A stretch of 64,000 bases of DNA from Sclerodactyla briareus. Its lineage: Eukaryota; Echinodermata; Holothuroidea; Dendrochirotida; Sclerodactylidae. Location of the stretch: assembly GCA_026419785.1 (NCBI GenBank), contig JAODTK010004332.1:335129-399128 (forward strand), in the 5' to 3' direction. This document shows positions 22,406 to 32,915 of the stretch, piece after piece (position 1 is the first letter of the stretch; each line of letters starts with the position of its first letter). Made by a program: the position numbers and the translations under genes. Under the pieces are notes generated by a model. That model did not search any database, was not told where the DNA came from, and worked only from the letters and a program-made list of their open reading frames with translations.

Positions 22406-24891
22406 AAGCTGTTTGGTCCGCTTACAAGAACTTGCTGCACCTCCCCCTCGATAGCACCCGGTCGTAGTTTTCCTCTTCATTTGCTCTGGGGCCCACTTTT
22501 TATAGGTTTTAGCAGTACTGGGGCCAACTACAGCGGGCCATGGACCGAGGTTGTCCACCACTGTCTGGGACCTAATAACCCACCTGAAACTACTAAGTGC
22601 AGAAACATTATCAGAACGTCAATGGATGAATTCTAAAAAAGTAAACTTTGCGAACAAAACAAATATTTATACAATTAGTTAGATTCATACAAGCTTCACA
22701 ATATATAAAGAGCACAACCCCAAAAGAAGTGTGCTAATAGTATAGTATATTGACAGTGATCATGTTTACATGGACTAACCTATCCAAAAATCGGGCTTCC
22801 GAAAGTAGTTGAAAAGAAATGATGCGAGCCAAAAGCCACCCGGATTCTATTACTCCACCAGAACTTTCTTATTTAAAGAACCCCAAACATCATAATGCTC
22901 AATGGATGAAAACAACTTTAGTTACCTCCCAACGACCGATTTACTAAAGAATCAGTTACCGTTGTACAAGCGTCACCATAAAGAGAAGCATGACCTGTGT
23001 TGATCAATAAGTGTAACTTTCACATTCTTTAAAGCCGATTTTGGATTACCAGGGACTTTTTACTAAATTCAAATAGTCCATCCCTAAAACAGGCTTTATG
23101 AAGTGGTTGGACAGAGTGTTGAGAGGCATGTAACGAGATTAGCCAGTCAGGTGTAGGAAATTAGAAAGGAAATAATCCCCATTCTACATTTAACATGCCA
23201 CCCATGTGTGGGGTGATCCATCTACTTACTGCATCCTTGTTATACAGTTTCATAATCAGATTTAAATTGTTTTGCTTGATATACAAAATATTGATAATTA
23301 TAATTTATATCAATATATCTGCGCACGATAAAGCTTAGGGCCCCCTGATGTGACTAATCAGTCTCTGAAAGCACCTCGCATGAAAAAAAGAGTTAGTGAC
23401 AAAGGCCCATGTTGACCTCATCTTACACCGAGTATCACATTGAGTCTTAAGTCTCATTTTTGGATCAGTATATCCATGCAATTTTGAAACTCGGATGCCA
23501 AGGTGGCTATGGTTTCATTAGAGATTAATTAACTGTTGAGCTGGTAATTATTGGCTGGCTAGTGCAAGGCACAATGAATGATGATTGCATTTCACGAAGT
23601 AAGAAAAGTAAAAGTTAAGATTTGGAACTGAGGACATGGGAAAATTCCCGTTATATGAATGATTGCTTGAACTGGACACATCTTCTAACAAACATGTTTT
23701 GATCCACTGAACAGGTGGTATGAAGTCACAATTCCCTCCCCCCCCCCCACCCCCCCCCCCCCCCCCCAACCCACCGTCCACTCAACAAAAATGATCACCA
23801 ATCAAGTATTATGCATCAAGACACAATCTGACTTCCACAGTGTTGTTCAGGTTGCAAGACATGCAATCCTCTCTTTTAGTTGTCTGCACAAACAGAAAGG
23901 TATTATAGCGAGACGCCCAATGGTTACAGAGGTATAAGATATTACATCAAGACAAAAATTATAACTTCATAGAACTATAGTAAACTGAGAGATAAAATGA
24001 GGCGGTTCGGCTTTGACAAGTACAAATGGAGAGAGGTTAGGGAACTAAACAAAAGTCATGATTAAGAAGTCAATCGAGGGTCTATGAATGTTAAAAAATA
24101 TACAGCCAACTCTGAAGTTCACCTTAAACTCACTGCCCCTTCACCTGGCAAGGACAAAACTTTACATATTCCCCTCCATACTGATCAACAATAACATCCG
24201 AGATGTTGGGATGAATTGTTGGTTTTTAAAAAAAAAAAATAGGATGAAATGATAGAGATATGGGGAAAATTCGTGTTGTACCCCAAGCTGTCTAGTGGTG
24301 AGCAGGGGCACTCACAACCACAGAAGAGCCTAATCCTTACATCATCAATTTATCCTTTACAGTGACCTGTCATGATGATGATGGAATTTCTCTGCTTCTG
24401 GTCCAACCTGCATTCACAGTTCATTCCCGTAGCAGGCAATTGGCAAGGAATGAATAGTTCTCTATGCTGATGCTGAACGTGGAGCACCACACGACGACTG
24501 AAGGTTTCATTTTAGGATCCGCGGAATGATATGGCAAAATGAAGAGAGGTCTACAATAGTGGAAGTTTGTACCATCTTCAGCTTCAGATTGGTTCAATAT
24601 AGCGAAATCATTAGAGATCCCAAATCACTGAGAACATAGTTCCTGCTGGAGTGTGTCAGAAACCCAAAACAGTCTGTAACTCTCGCTATTCCGCATGAGA
24701 GTTCGCACGGCTTTTTAAATCTGGGTTGCTGCACACTAACATAACTCCGTTCATATGAATTGTTTAGTGGCTAGTAGTTAATAATTCAAAATTGTAACTT
24801 TGGAATAAAAAAAGTACATGACGATTGTAGAATCATAATTTTGTTGATCGGCGGTTCTTGAGGCTTTCAATCGAATTGTCCTAATTATTCT
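22406..24891. other. No exon seen; downstream of CLCC1
   Basis: AT-rich sequence with a compound C-run at 23,739-23,767. A short LINE-like feel near 24,360-24,500 was not supported by any motif. No clear poly(A) signal for the minus-strand gene was identified. Confidence 0.4.
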
Positions 24892-25325
24892 TCAGGGATA
24901 ATTTCGAAGTTTCATAAGAGCGTCGAAAGCCTCCAGAGGGATTGATTCTCCAAAGTATTCCTGTAGGGTGGGGACTTCATGTTCGATGAGCAGCAGTGTC
25001 GGAAAGGTGTTACACCTGATCACCAGAGCTCTGTATCCTTCGTTGCTCCTGCTCGGTATCCTGTTAACACAGTGTTCATCCTGTTAATGCTTGATTCCTG
25101 CGGTCTTTGTGCTTCCACCTATTACCTCCTAATCCTTTTCTTCAGATCTAAATCTTTTGGTTCCTTCCAGTCTGACTGTACCCTTCTGGAGTATTCCCAT
25201 CTTATCAACCCCTTGGGAAACCTTAGTGGTGTCCTGGCTGACACCTTCCCATGGAACCATCACTGTCCTTAAGCAGATACCTCCTTCCATCAAGAAGACA
25301 GCTTTTGGATGCCTCTTCGGATTAC
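24892..25325 (-). CDS. CLCC1: Probable 3' end of the CLCC1-like gene
   Basis: The minus strand closes with a frame reading EYFGESIPLEAFDAL then MKLRNYP and a TGA stop at 24,892-24,894. Just before it, CACCCTACAG could be an acceptor, so the stop exon may begin at about 24,960. Between 24,961 and 25,325 the frame shifts at least three times, with charged text such as LQKGTVRLEGTKRFRSEEKD, and exon limits cannot be fixed. Assignment to CLCC1 rests on adjacency and strand only; the CLCC1 cytoplasmic tail is poorly conserved. Confidence 0.33.
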
Positions 25326-26055
25326 CATACTTGCCCCCTCATGCACATGATACGGGAGGGAGTCAGGGAGGCGTCCCTGTGCTGCTTCGCCATGACCCTG
25401 TTGGACATCGGTCCTACCAGGGCCTGTATCATTCCGTAAGATCTTTTTGCCATCTCTGCGGTACGCACCCTCATCATCAGGCCTACTTTAGGGCATACCG
25501 CGGCATGTGTGCTTCCTCCCTCTGTTATGATCATCGTGCGAGATGTTGTATCCGTCATAGCGAGCATCATCCAGTCCTCTGCCTTGCCGTGCCTACGGCG
25601 CATAGCCATGCCCCCTGGTGAATCCCTCACTTCATGTCGTGGCATGTGAGCATCATCCACTTTTAGATCATCTGTGGGGCGTGGTATCTATCATGGCGCG
25701 AATCATCCAGTCTCTCTGTCCTGCCCTGCCCGCGGCGCATAGCCATGTCCTCCGGTATATCCCTCAGTTCACGCCGTGGCATGGGGGCATCCTCCCACTC
25801 TGTTGTGAGCATCTCGTGGGTCATCACCCCTCCCAGCAATCTCCCTCCCCCGGACGATGACCTCTGTCCTCCTGCTGCTCCCACAGTACAAATAAACTGC
25901 CAGTATAGCTACCACAAATACTAGTAGAAACAGTGTAGCTGGCAGCCACATGGTGAAAGAGAGACTCCTAAGAATCCTCCCGATAACTTTCCAAGGATCA
26001 CCCCAAAAACCTCGGAGCTGGCAGTAATAAAGCTGCCGAACGTGTGGGTGATGGC
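25326..26055 (-). CDS. CLCC1: CLCC1-like exon: last transmembrane segment and charged tail
   Basis: This exon continues the luminal Cys exon at 27,499-27,682. It begins AITHTFGSFITASSEVFGVI, matching the family's A-V-T-F-T-T-F-V-T-E-P segment, then after a one-base frameshift near 25,980 gives a hydrophobic helix (LPATLFLLVFVVAILAVYLY) followed by a basic stop-transfer RRTEVIVRG. After a second shift the tail is rich in Arg, Met and Asp and contains a repeated DAPMPRRELRDIPEDMAMRR-like module. The acceptor expected at 26,057-26,056 reads AT instead of AG. Both shifts could be assembly errors. CLCC1 is an ER membrane protein implicated in chloride conductance and lipid handling. Confidence 0.6.
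25503..25800 (-). repeat. Intragenic 137-bp tandem duplication
   Basis: GCGCATAGCCATG occurs at offsets 137 bp apart (25,598 and 25,735), with flanking TATC(C/T)(G/A)TCAT..ATCATCCAGT and TCCCTCA(C/G)TTCA blocks also duplicated. A third partial copy starts at 25,778. Period 137 is not a multiple of 3, which conflicts with both copies being read in one frame unless one copy carries an indel. The translated modules do align (DAPMPRRELRD with DAHMPRHEVRD). Confidence 0.8.
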
Positions 26056-27498
26056 ATGCATAGGAGGAGATGAGGAAATAGAAGAACATGTACAGTTTAA
26101 ATAATTATTCACCATAATATCAGCGAGAGGAACTGGCTCGTCTCGCCTATGTACCTTTTGTTGAAATAGCTAATGTTAACAGTGACTGGATGGTCTAATT
26201 TCCAGCCAAATGATCAGATGCTTATATGTCTCACAATGCATGAAACTCTGTTCAGAACTTTCTGTGAGTTCGACAGGGAAAAACAGAAAGTGGGTTCACG
26301 TTACGCTAGTCTCACTCCTTTGTGATCATGTGGTTGTTTTTGGACAAGCCATTGTTTTCAAGCAAATGATCCTGGAGGTTGAGAAGAGCCAATTTCCATT
26401 AGCAGAAAAACAAGAAACGAAAGCCTACAGAGGTGGATATAGTTGCCAGCCCGAGGTGCGACTTATTTAATTCATGACAATTTCAAATTCATTAGGACTC
26501 ATTGGTAATTAGGTATACCCCCAAATGGAGTATTGAAGATAATGGAAAATGTAACTAATTAGCTTACAATATGCAAATGGGACACATTATGTGACTTCCA
26601 GTGGAAATCCTCCAATTTCAAATATCGCAGGATCAATGGTAGACCACACTCTACATATTTCATGGGAATTAGCAAATAAAAAAGTAGCATAAATCATGCA
26701 AATCCGACAAATTGAATGAACTGCAGTAACCAAAATCCTCGTGAAAAGGTAACCAAACCCCAACGTTCCATGGAAATTCAACAAACTTTAGGATTCGCCA
26801 ACACTATAATCCATTCACACACACCCAAAACACACAAAGTGATAGCTAAGGTTCTTTCTAAACTTTGTCCAGGCAAAGACAAAAGAAGCTGTCTGGGCTC
26901 GAAATGGGATTCCACTTGAACTGCAGGCTTGGATACAAAAGAGGTGTATCATGGGGGAATGAAAAACTTTAGGTCCAAACCCCATTTCAATGGAGTACGT
27001 TGTTGGAGTTCGGTCCATATGCAGAGAATTGGAGAGAATCCCGATCGTTTTATTTTGTTGAATAAGTCAAAATTTACAGAAGTTCTGTGGTCTTTCTCTC
27101 CCCAAAAAAAGGGTCCTCAACACCTCCCAACCCAATACAGCAATCCTCTCCCTAGACTAAATGCTTTTCGGAAGCAAATAGGTGTGTGAATTTTAATAGA
27201 AAAACAGATCGTTAGCAGGGTCCAATAATCTAGTAGCTCATGTATAACTCTGTGCAGTTGTCATTAATAAATTACCTATCTGAAGGCTATACCCATCAGC
27301 TTCATTTGCCTTAAAACATGAAGTGAATTTGACTCGACTTCAGAAGCCTGAATCTATATCTTATTGTCGGTAATTGTTACAAAATGGGGAGAAGAAACTG
27401 GGAGGGCTTCGGCCTCCTCCTATTTGCTTTGATCAAAGCTCACAGGAGCTAAGAGCTTGAGAGAGGACAATGGTGCTGAAGCATTAACAGCTACTTAC
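26056..27498 (-). other. CLCC1-like intron
   Basis: AT-rich sequence between two CLCC1 exons. Holds CA-rich and TCATGGGG..TTAGG.. traces of the 300-bp repeat family near 26,810-27,020. Confidence 0.5.
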
Positions 27499-27682
27499 AT
27501 GAACTGGTAGTACTTCCAGTACGACATCTACGTGGTGATCATGAAAATACTTCTCACAAGCATCGTCTTCCTTGAATATTCCTCTCACAAAGCTGAAGAA
27601 AGTCCTTTGTTCTGAGGATTTACACATCTCATGATATACCTTTCTTTGAGCATCATCAGCCATCCTCTCTGCGATTTTTTTT
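27499..27682 (-). CDS. CLCC1: CLCC1-like exon: loop with paired cysteines
   Basis: The minus-strand exon runs from acceptor TTTCCTCCTCAG to donor GTAAGT. The 61 codons begin KKIAERMADDAQRKVYHEMC and continue to FKEDDACEKYFHDHH and VLEVLPVH. Vertebrate CLCC1 has the same order after its second transmembrane helix: a basic helix, N-N-V-C, a W/F-rich stretch, then K-D-D-P-C-Q-K-Y-Y. The two cysteines and the (E/Q)KY(F/Y) block are conserved and probably form a luminal disulphide. The exon is 184 bp. Dropping one A from the A8 run at its start gives 183 bp and phase 0 at both ends, matching the 150-bp exon upstream. Confidence 0.75.
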
Positions 27683-27789
27683 CTGAGGAGGAAACGGGGG
27701 GGGGGGGGCCATGTTCAACTGAGGTACAGTAATTATACCACCACTTTGGGGACATCACAGTTTTGGCATCGTCGTCCCCGGAAGATTTT

Positions 27790-28200
27790 TGTGTTAATGC
27801 AATAACTCTCTAATGCAATGACCGATAGACAGAAAACTTTGCACAAATGTTCGCCCATACAAAATCTCGGATGGGTCAAATGTGGCATAGCTGCACCCCA
27901 CTGGCAGCAGCCATCTTGAATTTTCAACAAAACTGAATTGATAGTGTTTGTACAATAACTCCCTAGTGCCTTGTTAGATCCATATGCACACATCCCATAT
28001 CCACTTTGCACACATGATCGTCCAATGAAAATCTTGAATGGGTAAAAAAGTGGGTGTCGCCCGGCCGCTTTGACGGCAGTCATTTTGGATTTTTTTGCAT
28101 CGTGATCATTTTGAGACCAACTTTTGTTTCCGCCTCATTTTTAATTTTTGCGAGATTGATTTTTTTTCAGATTTGGCATTGTTTTTTTTTTAACTTTGCA
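27790..28200 (+). repeat. Tandem ~155-bp units within the CLCC1 intron
   Basis: CAATAACTC(T/C)CTA..GC, then TTTGCACA(A/C)AT..TCG(C/T)CCA, then ATCT(C/T)G(G/A)ATGGGT, then a CAGCCATCTTGAATTTT-like end, all recur about 150-160 bp apart (from about 27,797 and 27,950). A decayed third copy has AACTTTGCACACAATGTCA near 28,190. Confidence 0.75.
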
Positions 28201-28571
28201 CACAATGTCACCCTCAGATTGATCGAAAGTGGGGATATTTACACGTTGGCAGTTTACCCGCCAGGCGATGTCTAGTTACATTAGGAGATGGCTTGCCTTT
28301 TACATCGCACTACCTATACTATACTCGATACTCACGTCAGTCGGGTCGTCCCGTTAGGGAGTAATAGTGAGTATGAGTTACATAATGCTTCCCGAACTTA
28401 TGCGCCCACTTGTGTGGATGAAGAAGAAAGTAGTTATCTTTTAACTGAAGTCTCTATCATACAGCTTCTAGATGAAAATGAGATTGTTTCATGACCCCAT
28501 GGATGGTTCAGATAGAACCCTCGGGGGATTTCCCATTTTCATTCATCACAGGACGTCTGTAAAATACTCAC

Positions 28572-28721
28572 TTGGTAGAGAAATGCGTAGCTCAGAAAGC
28601 AACTCATGATGACCGCAGTGAAACACAGGGCAAAAATGATCCTCCATAGGGACACACGGAAGGTCAGCGCCATCAGAAAGATGGAAACAGATAGCGATAA
28701 TCCCAGACAGCCAATGACAAC
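28572..28721 (-). CDS. CLCC1: CLCC1-like exon: first two transmembrane helices
   Basis: A clean 150-bp phase-0 exon: acceptor TTCTTCTCTGTTTTACAG, donor GTGAGT. It encodes two hydrophobic helices separated by a short basic turn: VVIGCLGLSLSVSIFLMALT, then RVSLWRI, then IFALCFTAVIMSCFLSYAFL ending YQ. CLCC1 has the same pair (TM1 ending in V-A-T-E-L, then R-R-V-L-I-I-S-F-L, ending Y-L-Y-K), directly followed by the basic helix encoded in the next exon here. Sequence identity in the helices is modest; the strength lies in order, spacing and phase with 27,499-27,682. Confidence 0.7.
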
Positions 28722-29329
28722 CTGTAAAACAGAGAAGAACAATGAGTTAATACACAGCTCCGATGGCTGCACAACATACACAAGTATTGTGAGCAGACGT
28801 ATAATAGCTCTGCCTCTCACCCCAATACCACACAAGGTGAACTTGCATGGACAGAAATTCCACCTATTCTACCTACCCCCGGCCTAGTACCAGCCATTCC
28901 GAATGCTGGTCCCCCAATCATAGTAACTGTTGAGATGGTAAAGCCTGCCACTTCTAGGATGGAGAGACAGGGATACCATCTGGCCCCTCTAGGATCATGG
29001 CAGAAATGCCTAAAGTGCGATGGTCATGTAAACATAACTTCTGATATTTTTGTCTTATATTAGTATATTAGGGAAACGCAAACTTCAGAAAGAATTTTAG
29101 GCGATTCGACAGTGTGGATTTTTCTCTGCTATAATGGTGGATGACCTTTGGCATCGTACTTGTGACCTCATGCAGGTACGGGCTGAAAGAAATTCGTTCA
29201 GTAAAATAAATAACTTAAACAATAGGGAACAGCCAGAATGCCAAATTTTGGTGGTGGGGTTTTACAGGTTATCTTTTATCTGTTGCCAGTTTGAAGATGA
29301 TCCTTTGAGACCATGTACTTAAGGCCTGT

Positions 29330-29520
29330 GTGACATCTGTGCTCCAGTCATTGATGACCTTGCCAACAGCATAATCTATAAAGGGTTCATCCCAGCTGAC
29401 TGGACTGACAGCTTTATCATGACTTGCAGGTGGAGGAGGGGTTTCTCGATGGGGAAGCTAACGTGGGCTGAAGTTGATGGATCAAGTCATGAGGGTGACC
29501 GAAAGGGTTCGCGACATACT
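29330..29520 (+). pseudogene. Non-LTR reverse transcriptase fingers fragment
   Basis: Three frames together give VIDDLANSIIYKG, FIPADWTDSFI and, after a decayed Y-K-G-K-G block, SYRGLKLMDQVMRVTERV. This is the fingers segment of a non-LTR reverse transcriptase in correct order, with at least two shifts. It is about 190 bp only and joins the next repeat without a visible boundary. Confidence 0.7.
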
Positions 29521-29754
29521 GATCAAAATTCCTGAACACCCCGTATGCACCACTGGTCACTGATAATACTGACCAAGTTTCATGAGCATCCATTGTGAAC
29601 TGAAGGCGGGGAACCATTTTTGAGTTTTTTCGCAAAATGGCCGAAATTGACCCCAGATGCCCCTTCACTCAGTGATCATTGTGACTAGGTTTCATCATGA
29701 TCGACCACACACTGCGGGAGGAGGAGCAATTTGAATAAATTGTTGATAGATAGA

Positions 29755-29809
<55 letters not shown>

Positions 29810-29865
29810 CATAGACCTGCACGATTACAATAGCTCACCCAGCCATATGGCTGTGGTGGGCTAAA
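29520..29865 (+). repeat. Satellite-related repeat with GATA block and terminal hairpin
   Basis: CTGACCAAGTTTCATGA..CATCCA and GTTTCATCATGATC..GGAGGAG blocks relate it to 17,040-17,760. It then has (GATA)n at 29,743-29,806 and, at 29,832-29,862, a hairpin (AGCTCACCCAGCC-ATAT-GGCTGTGGTGGGCT with one bulge). Core repeats plus a tetranucleotide microsatellite plus an end hairpin is the build described for pearl-like and Helentron-associated (HINE) elements of invertebrates. No CTRR end was found, so the class is unproven. Confidence 0.65.
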
Positions 29866-29986
29866 ACTGTAATTTGTATTGCAATTCTGATGTAATGCCT
29901 GATATAGTTTCCAAAAAGTGTATCACAATCATGCTCATTCGGGGCACAAGTTGCTTTGTGATTACAGCTACATTCATTAATTAGGG

Positions 29987-30145
29987 GTTAATCAATGGTC
30001 AAGCGTGCTTTTATCTACTGGATAATGCCCGACCGGTGTAATTCAAGCGATGCAGGAGGGTGCAGCCCGAGGGCATCTAGTGTTAGAATTAACCCCCGAG
30101 GAGTGCATTATCATGTGGATAAAACACAACTGACCGTTGATTAAC
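29987..30145. mobile_element. Foldback repeat with ~41-bp arms
   Basis: The left arm 29,987-30,028 starts GTTAATCAATGGTCA and ends GGATAATGC. The right arm 30,105-30,145 is its reverse complement at about 80 percent. A 76-bp loop separates them. No target duplication was recognised. Confidence 0.65.
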
Positions 30146-30755
30146 TCCGTTCAATCATACAACGCAAAATTTAGTTTTAATATTGCATCAAACGGCAATC
30201 GGTTTATTTAACCATTTATCGTAAAAGGGAACCCTGACGACATTGCAAAGAGTCTTGTAATGCGCGAATAAATTACCAACAACACTAGCCACGTTCCCGA
30301 GAATTCATCTGAAAATATAGCCGTGCACAAAGCGTGTGGATGTTAGTCTACTAATATGCGTAAAATTGTCTAACCCCATACGTGTCCTTTGTGAGCAATG
30401 CGCATTACATTGCGCGTGAAGCACATTCCATTGCGTGTGTTATCTTGCTCTACTTGCGTGAATGATACATGCATGTTCTATACAAAATGTTCAAATGCTA
30501 CACTCGTGGCTCTGGTAATCATGACATATAATGCACAATGGAACCCTTCGTTCCATTTTCAACCTTGAAAACATATGCGTGTGACATTTACAACAATGAA
30601 AATTCATACACCAGTTGATAGCCCGTGCCTGTTTACCGTGCATTAACACCGGCACCGTGCATTAACACTGTGCATTAATGCCGGTTAATGCATAGTCAGC
30701 TGACCTTGATCAGCCAATCAGAGGGGAGTACTACAACAAGTATGAAACACCATAC
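30146..30755. other. No exon seen
   Basis: AT-rich intronic-like sequence. A cluster of GTGCATTAACACCGG-type short repeats lies at 30,638-30,690. Confidence 0.4.
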
Positions 30756-30935
30756 CTGATTCTTGTGAAGCCCAGAATGTTGTGCGATTCAGTGGCACTA
30801 GGAGAACGCTCCATGGTGAAGACAGCATATCCTTGACCTCAACCCTTGAGAGAAGCTTTGCCGATGGCAAACTCCAGTAATTTCTCTTCTGATATGAGCT
30901 CAATGTGAGAACGTAAAACTGTCAGTGCTGGGTTA
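30756..30935 (-). CDS. Unnamed gene, exon 2 of 2 seen
   Basis: Acceptor TTTGCCGCATTCTTCAG and donor GTATGG bound a minus-strand exon that opens NPALTVLRSHIELISEEKLL and continues EFAIGKASLK. One base too many in a GGG run (30,843-30,845) stops this frame at TGA. Without it the text goes on VEVKDMLSSPWSVLLVPLNR and ends TTFWASQES. With the correction the exon is 179 bp, and its 5' phase fits the 3' phase of the exon at 31,769-31,939. I do not recognise the family. A selenocysteine reading of the TGA was considered and is much less likely. Confidence 0.5.
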
Positions 30936-31768
30936 CTGAAGAATGCGGCAAATGGATCAGACAACAAGAAATTGTCAGTCTCCTTTATTGGTTTAAGATT
31001 ATTCACTGTGTGTTTCTACACGTTCTCCCTATGCATGCACCTAAACACATGCCTAACACCCTGGTCAATCTTCACTGCTACACACTCATAATGGAATGTC
31101 AGTGCACTACTGTATTAAGTTGAATTCAATACATGTCAAAGCTATCAAATTCCCTGATCATCTCGTGCTACAACCACCTATATTCCAATTAAATCACTTC
31201 ACCCGACCTAATACATGTATTCTCCATGGTCCATCAATTCCTATAGCCCACCAAAATTTTGCGGCAGCACTCAGATCTTTTTTATACCTATTGCATGTTG
31301 TTATGACTAATAATCCACATGTGGCCATTCTCCATTTTTGCGAGTGTTTCTGTACATAGTTCGTCTTCTCTCTCTTTTTTATTTCCACTGACACCACATT
31401 ATACATTTTCCAAAATCACCCATGTCATCCTATTTTCTTCTGTAGACGCAGTGGTGCACTCCACAGTGATGCCGCATCAAGAGCCAATTGGTACCATGGA
31501 TTTTCCCTCACCCATTCCATTTCATCTGGATGAGTTTGTCATTATGGAACCCCCCTGCTATCTCTGCAAAACTAACACAGCTATTTGGCTAACCTCCTAC
31601 ATTAGTGCTCACGTGGATCTGTCACCAATGGGTTGACCTGCCGCATTCCGCATTGAAAACAAAAACTTCTCCAAACCACACTTATGTGTCCACGGACCCC
31701 GCCAATTAGTGACCCACCAGCAGCACAGCTACTGCCTATAAGTTTGACGGTCATAAAAAATTACATAC
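30936..31768 (-). other. Presumed intron of the unnamed gene
   Basis: No exon was firmly recognised on the minus strand. On the plus strand TTTTCTTCTGTAG precedes an open stretch from about 31,443 to 31,636 (HSTVMPHQEPIGTMDFPSPI..). No family match, so it is left unannotated. Confidence 0.4.
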
Positions 31769-31939
31769 TTGCGATATGGCCCTGGCTGTGTGTCGGAACA
31801 GGTACGTTCACCGGGCAATAGCTTTGTCAGTTGTTGGCCCTCAACCAGGCACTCATCGCCGCATCCAACACAGGCTGCCTTCATCCCATTGATGAGCAGT
31901 CCATAATGGTACACAAACGAATTAGAGATGTACGTAATT
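31769..31939 (-). CDS. Unnamed gene, exon 1 of 2 seen (Cys-rich)
   Basis: A 171-bp minus-strand exon between acceptor CTTCCATTGCAG and donor GTATGT. The peptide includes SFVYHYGLLINGMKAACVGC, then GDECLVEGQQL and LLPGERTCSDTQPGPYR, with four cysteines in a C-x2-C-x3-C-x17-C pattern. It has no stop and joins in phase with 30,756-30,935. I cannot name the protein. It does not match the N-terminus of CLCC1, and the next exon towards CLCC1 is out of phase with it, so a separate gene or missing exons are implied. Confidence 0.5.
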
Positions 31940-32220
31940 CTGCAATGGAAGCAGAAGGGGGCTCACATCTCCACAGAAGGGATCAATATTCAGGGTAATT
32001 ACTGAGGCAAAACAAATAATTTTGCAGTATAGGCTCCAAAGCACTGTGTTAGGCTACTTCCCAAATACTAAAATTTGTGGCCAGCGGTTGTGCTTTTAGT
32101 GTTACTTGTGGAATATAAGCTGGTGTAGAATTTAAAGTTACAGCTAATAGGAACATACAACCAAATCCTTCCAAATAGTATGCAAAACATTTACAGTATT
32201 GATAAACGAGATAAATAAAC
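31940..32220. other. No gene seen
   Basis: AT-rich; probably intron 5' of the Cys-rich exon, running into the tail of a retrotransposon. Confidence 0.4.
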
Positions 32221-32760
32221 TTTATTCAACCCAAGGGGTAATGTAATGGCGTGCTCGTAGGGAGAGGTGTCTGTTAGTGTAGCCAGCGGCAGCCTCATTC
32301 TACCAATTCTAGGGATGATCGCTTTGTACAGAGCTCATGAAGTGGGTTGTCCTCCTCATGTAGGATTTTATCAGGCTTAACCCCTAGAAGGTTTTGGTAG
32401 GACGAGGGCAAGGTGATGACGAATTTCCCAAATTTTGGGGGGGGGATTTGGGGCCGACTTGCATGTCTGACCAAAGCATCAATACGATGGGCATTTTCCT
32501 TCCTAACATTGCCGCCACATGGAATAAAATTGTACTGCAAACATTACCGTATAGTGTTGGCAACAGTACAATATGTATAAGGTTCTCGTACATGGAACCA
32601 GTACACTCCTGGATAATTGCACAATCACTCTTGGTCCTAAGTCCTCTGTTGTCGAGTTTCGCGTTTCTATCCCAGCGTACGGATCCACCAAGCTGTCCGT
32701 CACAGAACAGGGCCCAGCAGTCCGAACAGGCGTAGGATACAGCTATGGACAAGTCCTCTA
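32221..32760 (-). pseudogene. Non-LTR retrotransposon C-terminal fragment
   Basis: Minus-strand text from two frames gives AHRIDALVRHAS, then LGVKPDKILHEEDNPLHEL and TKRSS, the order seen after the reverse transcriptase in many marine-invertebrate non-LTR elements (an R-I-D-x-L-x-R-R-A block, then D-x-x-H-P-L-H-x-L). It ends TTGAATAAAGTTTATTTATC. Stops and shifts make it inactive. Confidence 0.62.
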
Positions 32761-32915
32761 CATGCCATGTTCAATATTATGTGGACCAATTGAGGAAGTT
32801 CAAACAAATTAGGTTTGTTTTTAAGTAGAATATAGAAAGCAAAACCGTGATTACTTGACCTCATTTCAATAAACTATGACCAGTTACATAAAACAAATGG
32901 ATAATGGATGATGAA

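Noticed and set aside
25157..25621. 154-codon plus-strand open frame
   Set aside because: Antisense to the CLCC1-like tail; the minus strand carries the family-consistent transmembrane segment and repeat module.
27733..28275. Open frames in the 27.8-28.2 kb region
   Set aside because: They fall in ~155-bp tandem non-coding units and are not conserved between the units.
30838..30846. In-frame TGA in the unnamed exon as selenocysteine
   Set aside because: A one-base homopolymer change restores a longer, better-splicing frame, and such indels are common in this sequence; no SECIS-like structure was seen.
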